This document shows, piece after piece, positions 52,505 to 61,355 of a DNA stretch of 64,000 nt. The stretch is taken from assembly GCA_045654805.1 (NCBI GenBank), contig JAZOOD010000060.1:1-64000 (forward strand). The letters run 5' to 3'. The stretch is from CAZNKU01 sp045654805. GTDB lineage: Bacteria; Bacillota; Clostridia; Monoglobales; Firm-18. The notes beneath the pieces are model-generated. The model did not search any database and was not told the origin of the DNA. It saw only the letters and a program-made list of their open reading frames with translations. Every line of letters begins with the position of its first letter. Position 1 is the first letter of the stretch. The position numbers were made by a program, and so were the translations under genes.

Positions 52505-55138
52505 CTATTTAACCTGAGATTCTATAATGTCCTCTACTGCAGCTAAAGCCTCTGCAACCTTAGTTGCATCCTTACCGCCACCTTGTGCCATATCAGGCTT
52601 ACCGCCGCCGGAACCTCCTGCAATCTTTGTAATTTCCTTAATAACATTACCTGCATGAACACCCTTTGCAAGAGCAGATTTTGTAGCCATAGCGATAAAC
52701 ATAAGCTTACCCTCGTTGTTTGAAGCCAATACCGCAACTCCGCATTCCATTTTATCACGGATACTGTCGCAAAGTGTTCTCATATCATTAACTGCAAGTC
52801 CGTCAACCTGTGATGTAACAATGTCAACACCTGCAACATTTTTACTGTTGTTCATTACGTCACCAAGCTTACTGTTTACAGCCTTTGCATTAAGTTCTTC
52901 AAGCTTTTTCTTATCTGCCTTGGATTCTGCAACCAAAGCCTCTGCCTTTTTATCAATTTCGTTAAGCAAGTTTGTCTTTAGCGCCAAAGCTGTGCTTGCA
53001 ATCAAGTCATCCTTTTCCTTAATGTAGTCCAAAACACCCTGACCTGTTACAGCCTCAATACGTCTTGTACCTGCAGCAACACCTGCTTCAGAAAGAAGCT
53101 TAAACAAGCCTGCCTGAGCAGTATTTGAAAGATGTGTACCGCCGCAGAATTCTACTGAATAGTCACCCATTGAAACTACACGTACTACATCACCGTATTT
53201 TTCACCAAACTGAGCTTCCGCACCAAGCTTTTTAGCTTCTTCTATAGGGAGTTCCCTGACAATTACCGGCATAGCCTCTAAAATCGCATCATTTACCTTC
53301 TTTTCAACCTCTTTAAGTTCAACATCCGTCATAGCCTCAAAGTGTGAAAAGTCAAAACGCAAATGGTCAGCAGTAACTTCTGAACCTGCCTGAGCTACGT
53401 GGTCACCCAAAACTTCTTTTAGAGCTTTATGAAGCAAATGAGTTGTACTGTGGTTTCTGCAAATTGCCATTCTATTCTTTTTGCAAACTGACATTGTAAC
53501 AACATCATCCACATTAAAGCTACCGCTCTCCACCTCTACAAAGTGCATATAAATACCGTTGCCGTTTTTCTTTGTATCAACAACCTTTGCACAAGCATTA
53601 GCAGTAAAGATTTTACCCTTATCGCCTGCCTGACCGCCCATTTCAGCGTAAAAAGTTGTTTTATCAGTAACGACTATACCCTTTTCCCCTTCGTTAATTG
53701 AGGCACAAACTTCACCTTCTGTTGCAATATCTGTAACCTTTGCTTCAACCTCAAGGTTTTCATAACCAACAAATTCTGTTGCATCACTGTCGAAGCTGTA
53801 GCTGTCATTATCTTCCCAGCTAGAGCCGTCCTTACGAGCTTCTCTTGCAGTTTTCTTCTGTTTTGCAAGTTCAGCATCAAATCCTTCTCTGTCAACTTCG
53901 ATGCCCTTTTCGTTACAGATTTCTATTGTAATATCAATAGGGAAGCCGTAAGTATCATTAAGCTTAAATGCCTTGTCACCGCTCAAAATCTTTTTGCCGT
54001 CTGCATTAAGCTGTGCAATATATTCATCAAGAATAGAAAGACCATTATCAATTGTTTTTGAAAATCTTTCTTCCTCTATCTTGATAATCTTTTTGATATA
54101 TTCTCTCTTTTCGTCCAATTCAGGATATCCTGCCTTCGATTCATCAATAACAGTATCTGCTACTGTGTACAAAAATTCACCCTGAATATTAAGTAATTTG
54201 CCGTGACGTGCAGCACGTCTTAAAAGTCTTCTTAAAACATAACCTCTTCCTTCGTTTGATGGAATAACACCATCAGAAACCATCATAACAGTACTGCGGA
54301 TATGGTCAGTAATAACACGTAGGGAAACGTCAACCTTTTCATCCTTTTTATATTCCACACCTGCAATTTTGGAGATATGTGACATTGTATTCTGTACAGT
54401 ATCTACCTCAAACAAGTTATTTACACCCTGCATAATGGCAGCAAGTCGCTCTAAACCCATACCTGTATCAATATTAGGGTTAGCAAGACGGTTATAGTTA
54501 CCATCTTCATCCTTATCAAACTGTGTAAAAACAAGGTTCCATACTTCCATAAATCTGTCACAGTCACAACCAAGCTTACAATCCGGCTTACCGCAGCTAA
54601 ACTGCTCACCACGGTCTACGTGAATTTCAGAACAAGGTCCGCAAGGGCCTGTGCCGTGTTCCCAGAAGTTGTCTGCCTTACCCATTTTAACAACACGGCT
54701 TGGGTCAACGCCAACTTCGTTAATCCAGATATCTTGAGCTTCATCATCTTCTTCATAAACAGTAATCCAAAGCTTGTCCGCCGGAATTCCCATTTCTTTA
54801 GTTAAAAATTCCCAACCCCAGTTTATAGCCTCATGTTTAAAATAATCACCAAATGAGAAGTTACCAAGCATTTCAAAGAAAGTACCGTGTCTTGCAGTTT
54901 TACCAACACATTCGATATCAGGAGTTCTGATACATTTCTGGCAGGTTGTAACCCTCTTTCTTGGAGGTACCTCCGCACCCGTAAACCATTTTTTCATAGG
55001 TGCCATACCTGAATTTATCAACAACAAGCTTGCGTCATTCTTTGGCACAAGTGAAAAACTACCTAATCTTAAACATCCCTTAGTTTCAAAAAAGCTAAGG
55101 AATTTTTCTCTTATTTCATTTAAACCTAAATTTTGCAA
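52505..55138 (-). CDS. alaS: Alanyl-tRNA synthetase
   Basis: An 877-residue class II synthetase. The catalytic core begins 'LGLNEIREKFLSFFETKGC', with motif 2 near 'KCIRTPDIECVGKTARHGTFFEMLGNFSFGDYFK' (in pieces near 70-105) and motif 3 near 'GMGLERLAAIMQG'. The editing domain has HSTTHLLHKAL near 560 and CGGTHLSNTAQAG near 662; a C-Ala domain with GGSGGGKPDMAQGGG ends the protein. The start is ambiguous: TTG at 55138 fits the family's N-terminus and the AGGA ten bases upstream, while GTG at 55147 abuts that AGGA. Confidence 0.96.
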   Translation of the reverse strand: MQNLGLNEIREKFLSFFETKGCLRLGSFSLVPKNDASLLLINSGMAPMKKWFTGAEVPPRKRVTTCQKCIRTPDIECVGKTARHGTFFEMLGNFSFGDYFKHEAINWGWEFLTKEMGIPADKLWITVYEEDDEAQDIWINEVGVDPSRVVKMGKADNFWEHGTGPCGPCSEIHVDRGEQFSCGKPDCKLGCDCDRFMEVWNLVFTQFDKDEDGNYNRLANPNIDTGMGLERLAAIMQGVNNLFEVDTVQNTMSHISKIAGVEYKKDEKVDVSLRVITDHIRSTVMMVSDGVIPSNEGRGYVLRRLLRRAARHGKLLNIQGEFLYTVADTVIDESKAGYPELDEKREYIKKIIKIEEERFSKTIDNGLSILDEYIAQLNADGKKILSGDKAFKLNDTYGFPIDITIEICNEKGIEVDREGFDAELAKQKKTAREARKDGSSWEDNDSYSFDSDATEFVGYENLEVEAKVTDIATEGEVCASINEGEKGIVVTDKTTFYAEMGGQAGDKGKIFTANACAKVVDTKKNGNGIYMHFVEVESGSFNVDDVVTMSVCKKNRMAICRNHSTTHLLHKALKEVLGDHVAQAGSEVTADHLRFDFSHFEAMTDVELKEVEKKVNDAILEAMPVIVRELPIEEAKKLGAEAQFGEKYGDVVRVVSMGDYSVEFCGGTHLSNTAQAGLFKLLSEAGVAAGTRRIEAVTGQGVLDYIKEKDDLIASTALALKTNLLNEIDKKAEALVAESKADKKKLEELNAKAVNSKLGDVMNNSKNVAGVDIVTSQVDGLAVNDMRTLCDSIRDKMECGVAVLASNNEGKLMFIAMATKSALAKGVHAGNVIKEITKIAGGSGGGKPDMAQGGGKDATKVAEALAAVEDIIESQVK

Positions 55139-55174
55139 AACGTTCACATCCTATATAAATACATTCTTATGATT

Positions 55175-55203
55175 ATTGTATTATTTTTTTACCAAAAAGT
55201 CAA
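55175..55203 (-). promoter_or_regulatory. Sigma-A promoter of alaS-hinT
   Basis: TTGACT (55198-55203), 17-bp spacer, TACAAT (55175-55180). The leader is only about 30 nt, so no T-box can be present. Confidence 0.82.
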
Positions 55204-55219
55204 GTATTTAGCTATTAAA

Positions 55220-56605
55220 TCAATTATGTAAATATACCTTTTCCCTTGTCTGACAGGAGAAAATCAAAATTTGATTCTTCAAAGTTTTTAAATACTCCAT
55301 TGCCTTTTCTAATCTTTCATCATCATAAAGAGCAAAGGCGTCATCAAGCACAACAGGCATATTATCGCCGATTAGGCTCACCAAAGCCATACGAAGTGAA
55401 AAATATATCTGGTCATATGTTCCGCTGCTTAAATATTCGCTTGTGACAAGCATATTATCTGCATTACGTACTGTTATTTTATAGTCCTCATCTACCATAA
55501 AATCCACGTACTTTCCGTCAGTTATCTTTTTAAAGATACTGCACGCAATACCGTTAAGACGGGGAGCATAATCCATCTGCAATTGTTCAAATGCTTGTCC
55601 CAGAGCACCCTTGGCATAATTCAAATCTGCAAGCGCCTTGTTGTATTTTTTAAGCTTTTGATTATATTCATCTATTTGTGAAACATCGGTGGAATCATAC
55701 TGCTTTTGCAAAGTATCAAGTCTGCTTTCGTAAAATCCCACCTGCTTAGCCTGTTCTATAACAGTAGCGGTTTTTTTGCGGAATTTCATCGTAAATATTA
55801 CACCCACAGCAACGAAAAGTGCAAGAAATATTATCAAAACTGCTTTAAATCCAAACACCGCAACAGAAATTGCCGACAAAACTGCAGGCAACCATGCAAG
55901 TAAAAGATATTTTTGTGAAACTTTACCCAAATCCTGCTTTTCAAGATTTTTCAGATTTTCTTTACATTCTGTAATCTCATTCTGAATTTTTGTCCGCTCG
56001 GCATTTTTTAACACTAATTCATTAATTACAGCCTGAGTATAATTTATCTTACCCCTCGGACCGTTCAAATCCTTAATTGCACTGTCAAGAATATTTACCG
56101 CATTGCGGTATGAATAATCCTCATCACTGCTTTGGCTAAGATTAATAAGCTTACTCTGTATTTCGGATGACTTACTTTCATCAATTTTAGCCGTAAGTTG
56201 TTTAATATAACAAGTGTTTTCAAAAGTATCACCGCTTATGCCAAACATAACTTCGCCCACATTATCAACGCTGTATTCAGCAATCCTTGCCCCGCTCAGT
56301 GCATTAAAAACATCTATCTTGTCATCGGTTTTACGCATACCGAAAGTTCGCTTGATTATGTATTCCGTTTCACCGCATTTTACGGTCATTTCACCGCCCA
56401 TTGAGGTGTGTCCAAATGGCATATATTTTTTACGCTGATTAAATCTTAAGGAATTTACACCAAAAAGCATTACCCTTATAAATTCTGCAATAGTTGATTT
56501 GCCACTTTCATTAGGCATAGCAATGACGTTCAATCCCTCGTTAAGCTGCACGCTCTTTCCCATAAGGCATCCAAAATGATTAATATATATACTTTTTATT
56601 ATCAT
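55220..56605 (-). CDS. SbcC/YhaN-like AAA ATPase
   Basis: A 461-residue Rad50/SbcC-like ATPase. The N-terminal ABC half has PNESGKSTIAEFIRVMLFG (Walker A about 33-40), a coiled coil runs about 180-230 and 300-340, and the C-terminal half has LSSGTYDQIYFSLRMALV (signature) and VVLDDAFALYDDE (Walker B). A hydrophobic hairpin of two membrane helices at about 240-285 interrupts the coiled coil, as in YhaN rather than SbcC, which suggests membrane attachment. It overlaps the partner nuclease gene by 4 nt. Confidence 0.87.
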   Translation of the reverse strand: MIIKSIYINHFGCLMGKSVQLNEGLNVIAMPNESGKSTIAEFIRVMLFGVNSLRFNQRKKYMPFGHTSMGGEMTVKCGETEYIIKRTFGMRKTDDKIDVFNALSGARIAEYSVDNVGEVMFGISGDTFENTCYIKQLTAKIDESKSSEIQSKLINLSQSSDEDYSYRNAVNILDSAIKDLNGPRGKINYTQAVINELVLKNAERTKIQNEITECKENLKNLEKQDLGKVSQKYLLLAWLPAVLSAISVAVFGFKAVLIIFLALFVAVGVIFTMKFRKKTATVIEQAKQVGFYESRLDTLQKQYDSTDVSQIDEYNQKLKKYNKALADLNYAKGALGQAFEQLQMDYAPRLNGIACSIFKKITDGKYVDFMVDEDYKITVRNADNMLVTSEYLSSGTYDQIYFSLRMALVSLIGDNMPVVLDDAFALYDDERLEKAMEYLKTLKNQILIFSCQTREKVYLHN

Positions 56606-57624
56606 TCTATACGCACCTTCTCTCCGCGAAGGGCAACAAGCCCATACTTTAATGCATCCTCATTAGCACAATTTTCAATAAACAAATTTTTAAGGGAATA
56701 TCCATCATCAGAATATTCTTCGGCGTTATCCTCTACTTCAATGTAATAATATTCTTTTTCCAAAAAGTCCTTTATAAAACCGCAATCAACAAAAGTATTT
56801 TTTGTACCCGTTAAAACTATGCGGTAAGCATTTTCCGTACCCGACAAAACTGAAACTGTTTTTTCTGCAATTTCAAGATTATCCTTTGCGTCGGATATAT
56901 CCACCTCTGTACATATATACTGTCTGCTGCACAGTGGCACAAATCGGCAATTTGCATAACCCTTTCCTACCTCGGCAATAATTACACCCTTTTCACCACA
57001 TTCATCAAAGGCTCTGCCCTCGGGAATACCGCAATATGCATATGTAGTTGCCCCCGCAACGTTAAAACCAGTATGTGAATGCGTGTGTCCTAATGCAACA
57101 TAATCCATTTTGCTACCTTTTATATTATCCTCGCTTATTGGGTTATATGTGCTGTGGCTTGCTATATCGCCGTGTATAAGCAAAATATTTATATTGTTTT
57201 CATCATCGGCACAAAAACCCTCTATGGTACATATATCACAGTGCTCTTCTTCAAAGCTGACACCATAAATGTCAACATTATCCATACTTACCTTTTCAAT
57301 ATAATTATTAAATACATATACATTAGACGGAAAATTATACTTTAAACTATAATCGTGGTTACCAAGAACAACAAACACTTTTATATGATTGATTTTTTCA
57401 AGCTGTTGAGTCATAAAATCCAAGGTTCCCGCATCAGGATTGCTATTTTCAAACAAATCACCTGCAATGAGCATAGCATCAACATTTTCTTCATTGGCAA
57501 GATTGATTATATTTGTAAAAGTTTCCAAAAGCTCCCCCTTACGGCTTTGGGATTTTTTACCCATATTGAGCATAGGTGAACACAAATGTAAATCACCGGT
57601 ATGCAATATCTTTATGCTGTCCAT
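56602..57624 (-). CDS. SbcD/YhaO-like DNA exonuclease
   Basis: A 340-residue calcineurin-like phosphoesterase of the Mre11/SbcD/YhaO group: 'ILHTGDLHLCSPM' (metal Asp/His), 'MLIAGDLFENSNPD', VVLGNHDYSL, LIHGDIAS and VALGHTHSH. It pairs with the ATPase encoded by the overlapping gene to form a Mre11-Rad50-like nuclease. The protein is shorter than SbcD and has a capping C-terminus unlike it. AAGGAAG precedes the ATG. Confidence 0.9.
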   Translation of the reverse strand: MDSIKILHTGDLHLCSPMLNMGKKSQSRKGELLETFTNIINLANEENVDAMLIAGDLFENSNPDAGTLDFMTQQLEKINHIKVFVVLGNHDYSLKYNFPSNVYVFNNYIEKVSMDNVDIYGVSFEEEHCDICTIEGFCADDENNINILLIHGDIASHSTYNPISEDNIKGSKMDYVALGHTHSHTGFNVAGATTYAYCGIPEGRAFDECGEKGVIIAEVGKGYANCRFVPLCSRQYICTEVDISDAKDNLEIAEKTVSVLSGTENAYRIVLTGTKNTFVDCGFIKDFLEKEYYYIEVEDNAEEYSDDGYSLKNLFIENCANEDALKYGLVALRGEKVRIE

Positions 57625-57642
57625 AAATTCACTTCCTTTTTA

Positions 57643-57674
57643 AAATAGCACCAGTCCGCAAACTGATGCTATTT
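57643..57674 (-). terminator. Terminator after the VanW gene
   Basis: AAATAGCA / TGCTATTT with inner CAGT/ACTG pairing, five bases after the VanW stop on the minus strand, followed by a short T-run (TTTT). Confidence 0.7.
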
Positions 57675-57678
57675 AAAA

Positions 57679-59412
57679 TTATAATCCTGTATCAGATGTA
57701 GGCAATTCAGTTATATCAGGCTGTTCATCATTTTCATTATCTTCCGTAACAGAATCGTCCGGTTCAGTAACAACAGGTACATCATCCGGCAAATTTGTAT
57801 CGTCGGTAATATCCGTACTGCCATCTGCATCCCCGTCAGTATTTTCTCCACCCTCCGGCAATTCTGTGGCTTCTCCTGTACCCACAAGGACAATTTTATT
57901 CATTGCAATATAAGTACTTTTGCCGATATGCTCACGTTTTTGCTCCACACCGTCTTTGTAATAAATCTTATAGGTACTTACAACTGCACCATTTTGCCCG
58001 TTTTGCTTAACCTCTGTTGTACCAACAGGCAAATCCGGAGTTTCCTTTTGTACCTCCTTCTTTGCTATAGTTGAATTTGTAACACTTACAACATCATATG
58101 TAAGAGATTTATCAACCTTTGTACCCATAATTTTTACTGTCAAATAACCACCGCTAGCATAAGCATCTATGCGTATGGGATAATTAGTATCATTTTCAAA
58201 AATATAGTCCAAAGACCCGTAAACAACAGTAGCATCCTGACCAAGGGGAACATAAACAACTGTATAAGAATGATTTGTACGGGCAACAGTTTTAAGGTTA
58301 GCCCTTAACTGTGCACAGTATATGGTCGAGGAAACCTGACATATTCCTCCGCCAACACCTTCCTCTGTACCCTCGCCGGTATAAACAGTAGCATCAACAA
58401 ATCCTCTGGCATATGTACGCGGACCTACTGCAGAATTATATGAAAATCTTTTACCGGGCATAATAATTGTACCGTTTACAAGTCTTGTAGCCAATGAAAG
58501 ATTTTTTGTCCTGTTTACAAGCCTCATATCATATGCCGAAGTATATGTACCCAAAACATCCTGATAAAATTCTATATCAAGGTCCTCTGTCCTGATTTCA
58601 GGATATGACGGCTGTACATCCATTGTAAACACACCATTATTTTCATTATAAAGCTTGATAAACTTATCCTTATCCGCTTTAATACCTATAACCTCCGGTA
58701 TTATATAGGTGGATTCATCTTCATTAATTCCCACAGATGCATCCTTCGCCGGCCTGACAAGACGGTTGTAAAGCTCCATAGCAAACCCGTCATCTGATTT
58801 TTTTAAAATTATTGGAGTTACATTATCGTAAATATCATTTTCAGCATTTTCCAACACCTTATTCAATGTTTTCTCCACAGACAATAGCTCATCAATTTTT
58901 GATGCATCTACATTGACAGATGTATAATCCGAATCAAATACAAACACGTTGTTTCCAGCTTCGCTTTCAGCACAAAAATGCAATAATCCTTCCTTTAAAG
59001 ATTCATTATCCACATCAAGTGAAAACGGAACAGTTATTTTATCCTTATGTATAATTTTAGAGAAAACATTACCGGACTTTTCAAAAGCATCCTTTGCTGT
59101 TTTATCAGCATCAACCTTAACCAAATCAAGTAATTCAATCTCATACACCTTATCCATATAGCTTACGGACACAGTTTTATTAAAATATTCTGCATTAAAT
59201 TCCGTTTTTATCTTTTCTACTGCCTCATCAACAGTCAGTCCGCCTATATGCAGTGAATTAACGTAAACATTATCCGCCATAACTGTAGAATGATAAAAAT
59301 GCATAAATCCAAATATTCCGGCAAAAATAATCGCTACAGCCATAACCGCAATAATTATAACAGTCTTTAGTTTTAAATCTTTTCTCACCTTTCTGGCAGG
59401 TTTATCAGACAT
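57679..59412 (-). CDS. VanW-family membrane-anchored wall protein
   Basis: A 577-residue protein. A basic N-terminus and one membrane helix (about 17-38) precede two PG-binding-type repeats (about 45-150 and 160-290), a VanW domain (about 305-440, with MPGKRFSYNSAVGPRTYARG and GVGGGICQVSSTIYCAQLR) and a G5-like strand region (about 455-525, 'GTTEVKQNGQNGAVVSTYKIYYKDG' in pieces). The last ~50 residues are Asp/Glu/Thr-rich. VanW modules are named from a glycopeptide-resistance cluster but are widespread wall proteins of unknown chemistry. The start is the second of two ATGs, seven bases after GGAGG. Confidence 0.86.
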   Translation of the reverse strand: MSDKPARKVRKDLKLKTVIIIAVMAVAIIFAGIFGFMHFYHSTVMADNVYVNSLHIGGLTVDEAVEKIKTEFNAEYFNKTVSVSYMDKVYEIELLDLVKVDADKTAKDAFEKSGNVFSKIIHKDKITVPFSLDVDNESLKEGLLHFCAESEAGNNVFVFDSDYTSVNVDASKIDELLSVEKTLNKVLENAENDIYDNVTPIILKKSDDGFAMELYNRLVRPAKDASVGINEDESTYIIPEVIGIKADKDKFIKLYNENNGVFTMDVQPSYPEIRTEDLDIEFYQDVLGTYTSAYDMRLVNRTKNLSLATRLVNGTIIMPGKRFSYNSAVGPRTYARGFVDATVYTGEGTEEGVGGGICQVSSTIYCAQLRANLKTVARTNHSYTVVYVPLGQDATVVYGSLDYIFENDTNYPIRIDAYASGGYLTVKIMGTKVDKSLTYDVVSVTNSTIAKKEVQKETPDLPVGTTEVKQNGQNGAVVSTYKIYYKDGVEQKREHIGKSTYIAMNKIVLVGTGEATELPEGGENTDGDADGSTDITDDTNLPDDVPVVTEPDDSVTEDNENDEQPDITELPTSDTGL

Positions 59413-59441
59413 CATTGCCCCTCCAAATCATATTTGAATAT

Positions 59442-59470
59442 ATTATATCAATATTTGTACTGCAAGTCAA
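59442..59470 (-). promoter_or_regulatory. Sigma-A promoter of the VanW gene
   Basis: TTGACT (59465-59470), 17-bp spacer, TATAAT (59442-59447). Confidence 0.82.
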
Positions 59471-59524
59471 TGAATTATATTCGATTGGATTATACAAATT
59501 ATTCCTGATTTTATAATGATAAAT

Positions 59525-59553
59525 TTGACTTTTTAATCAAATTGTGATAGTAT
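59525..59553 (+). promoter_or_regulatory. Sigma-A promoter of tadA
   Basis: TTGACT (59525-59530), 17-bp spacer, TAGTAT (59548-59553). Expected initiation (about 59560-59563) coincides with the tadA ATG at 59563. Confidence 0.75.
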
Positions 59554-59562
59554 CACCTTACT

Positions 59563-60000
59563 ATGTTTAATAAATATATGGATATTGCCATTAACGAGGC
59601 AAAAAAAGCCCTTGACAGCGGGGAAATCCCTGTAGGGGCAGTTATAGTAAAAGATAATATTGTAATAGCAAAAGGACACAACACAAGAGAGGGCAAGCAG
59701 AATGTACTTGCGCACGCAGAGATTTCCGTAATAAACGAAGCGTGCAAAAGGATAGGAAATTGGAGACTGGAGGATTGTGATTTATATGTAACCTTAGAGC
59801 CCTGTCCAATGTGTACAGGTGCCATTTTGCAATCCAGAATAAAAAATGTGTATTTTGGCGCATACAGTACCGATAACGGCTGTATGGGCACGGTAATAAA
59901 CCTGCCAAACCTGCTTAAAAACAATTCGTTAACAGTATATGGCGGTATTATGGAGAATGAATGCACAAAATTAATAAAAGATTTTTTTAACAACAAATAA
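59563..60000 (+). CDS. tadA: tRNA(Arg) adenosine-34 deaminase
   Basis: A 145-residue deaminase that converts A34 of tRNA-Arg(ACG) to inosine. Zinc site: HAE at 51-53 (LAHAEISVI) and PCPMC at 80-84 (LEPCPMCTGAI). 'ALDSGEIPVGAVIV' near 16 is typical. No Shine-Dalgarno sequence precedes the ATG; the promoter is so close that the mRNA may begin at or next to the start codon. It is monocistronic. Confidence 0.95.
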   Translation: MFNKYMDIAINEAKKALDSGEIPVGAVIVKDNIVIAKGHNTREGKQNVLAHAEISVINEACKRIGNWRLEDCDLYVTLEPCPMCTGAILQSRIKNVYFGAYSTDNGCMGTVINLPNLLKNNSLTVYGGIMENECTKLIKDFFNNK

Positions 60001-60015
60001 AGGACTATCATTTTA

Positions 60016-60054
60016 ATATGCACCCCAAAAGTGTTTAACTTTTGGGGTGCATAT
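60016..60054. terminator. Bidirectional terminator between tadA and the nucleotidyltransferase
   Basis: A stem of about 17 bp (ATATGCACCCCAAAAGT and its complement) with a short loop; T-rich sequence follows on the plus strand. Both convergent genes end within 20 nt. Confidence 0.82.
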
Positions 60055-60072
60055 CATATTAATATCACTTTT

Positions 60073-60900
60073 TTAATATATTTTTTTACTTGCAAGAGCC
60101 TGTCTTACAAGCTCAAGCTCTTCTTTATATGTCATTCCGTACCACTTTTCGTCAGTAGTGAGCATTTTAACCTCTATCATACCACGGCTTATCATACTGT
60201 CGATAAGTCCTGGAAGGAAATACTCACCCTTAAGTGGATTTTCAAGATTATTCAAAAATTCTACGAAGCCCTTTTCAAGCTCCTCAAAAATACTTGGCTG
60301 AAGCCCCCACATATTCATAGAAACCAAAGTATCTAAAGGTATGCCTGAATTTTTATCCAAAGCAGTATGTTCAGTAACCTTTGTAAGGAAACCTCCCTCA
60401 GACTCACATACACCGCGGGAAACGGTACCGTTTTCACTAAGGGTATTACCCAGCTTAAAACCTACCATACAGGCAGGAGTACCTTCAAGTAAGGCATCAG
60501 CAAGAATTTTCATACTGTTTGTACCATAGTAGTCATCAGCATTAATAACTGCAAACGGAGTTGCAACCTTATCCTTTGCACACAAAAGTGCGTGTCCTGT
60601 ACCCCATGGCTTTTCCCTTCCCTCGGGTACTGAAAAACCCTCAGGTAAATCATTAATATCCTGATAAGCGTATTCCGTCTTTATAATCTTTTCAGTTCTT
60701 TTGCCGATAGTATTACGGAAATCCTCCTCGTGTTCCTTCTTTATTATGTACACAACCTTGTTAAAGCCCGCATTTACTGCATCACTAACAGAATAGTCAA
60801 GAATAAACTCCCCATTTTCACCTACAGGCTGAAGCTGTTTAAGACCGCCAAAACGGCTCCCCATACCGGCTGCAAGAACTACAAGTGTTAAATCCTTCAT
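60073..60900 (-). CDS. Nucleotidyltransferase-family protein
   Basis: A 275-residue NTP-transferase (GT-A-like) protein. LAAGMGSRFGGLKQLQPVG at residues 9-27 is the nucleotide-binding signature, VINADDYYG near 108 has the metal-binding Asp pair, and 'GTGHALLCA' near 92 the sugar-phosphate pocket. Such enzymes make NDP-sugars for cell-surface glycans or cofactors; the substrate is unknown. AAGGAG precedes the ATG. The upstream leader has a 22-bp AT palindrome. Confidence 0.82.
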   Translation of the reverse strand: MKDLTLVVLAAGMGSRFGGLKQLQPVGENGEFILDYSVSDAVNAGFNKVVYIIKKEHEEDFRNTIGKRTEKIIKTEYAYQDINDLPEGFSVPEGREKPWGTGHALLCAKDKVATPFAVINADDYYGTNSMKILADALLEGTPACMVGFKLGNTLSENGTVSRGVCESEGGFLTKVTEHTALDKNSGIPLDTLVSMNMWGLQPSIFEELEKGFVEFLNNLENPLKGEYFLPGLIDSMISRGMIEVKMLTTDEKWYGMTYKEELELVRQALASKKIY

Positions 60901-61168
60901 AAAATCAAACTCCTTATATTATGTTTTAGTTTAAAAGAATTTAAATATTAATATTTAAATGCAAAATATTAATATCATTATATCATACCTAATTTAAAAA
61001 GTATATATTTTTATCAAATTTTTCTTTGATATCAAATAATTTGGAGATTAGAATGTTAAAAAAATTGTGGCAAATTCGAAATATAATGACCCGAATTAAT
61101 TTTAACATAGTACAAAAGAATAACGGGAGGTTCTTCGGTAAATTTTAAAAATAATATTAAATAATATA
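60901..61168. other. AT-rich spacer with palindrome and possible small ORF
   Basis: Upstream of the nucleotidyltransferase lies a perfect 22-bp palindrome (60939-60960) whose core AATATTAATAT recurs at about 60965-60975. A 31-codon plus-strand frame (61053-61148, start MLKKLWQIRN) has GGAG seven bases before its ATG but no similarity I recognise. Nothing else was seen. Confidence 0.35.
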
Positions 61169-61197
61169 TTGACTAAGAGCAATATTTGTTATAAAAT
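61169..61197 (+). promoter_or_regulatory. Sigma-A promoter of tRNA-Thr
   Basis: TTGACT (61169-61174), 17-bp spacer, TAAAAT (61192-61197), about 40 nt before the mature tRNA. Confidence 0.8.
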
Positions 61198-61237
61198 ATT
61201 AGAAGAAATCAAGACATTAAAAAGTTCTGCATATTAT

Positions 61238-61313
61238 GCTAGTGTGGCGCAGTTGGTAGCGCAATTGATTCGTAATCAATAGGCCGAGGGTTCAAGTCCC
61301 TTCACTAGCTCCA
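61238..61313 (+). tRNA. tRNA-Thr (anticodon CGU)
   Basis: A full 76-nt cloverleaf: acceptor stem GCTAGTG/CACTAGC, D-arm GCGC/GCGC with AGTTGGTA loop, anticodon stem ATTGA/TCAAT with loop TTCGTAA (anticodon CGT at 61271-61273), T-arm GAGGG/CCCTT with TTCAAGT loop, discriminator T, and an encoded CCA. It reads ACG. It is an isolated tRNA gene with its own promoter and terminator. Confidence 0.96.
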
Positions 61314-61317
61314 TAAG

Positions 61318-61352
61318 AAAAAGGTTATTCCCATTGGGAATAACCTTTTTTA
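61318..61352. terminator. Bidirectional terminator after tRNA-Thr
   Basis: AAAAAGGTTATTCCC / GGGAATAACCTTTTT stem with a 4-nt loop; A's and T's on both sides let it end the tRNA and the convergent secreted-protein gene. Confidence 0.92.
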
Positions 61353-61355
61353 AAA

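Noticed and set aside
55139..55219. T-box leader for alaS
   Set aside because: The promoter leaves only about 30 nt of leader, too short for a T-box. valS likewise has no leader because it overlaps the preceding gene.
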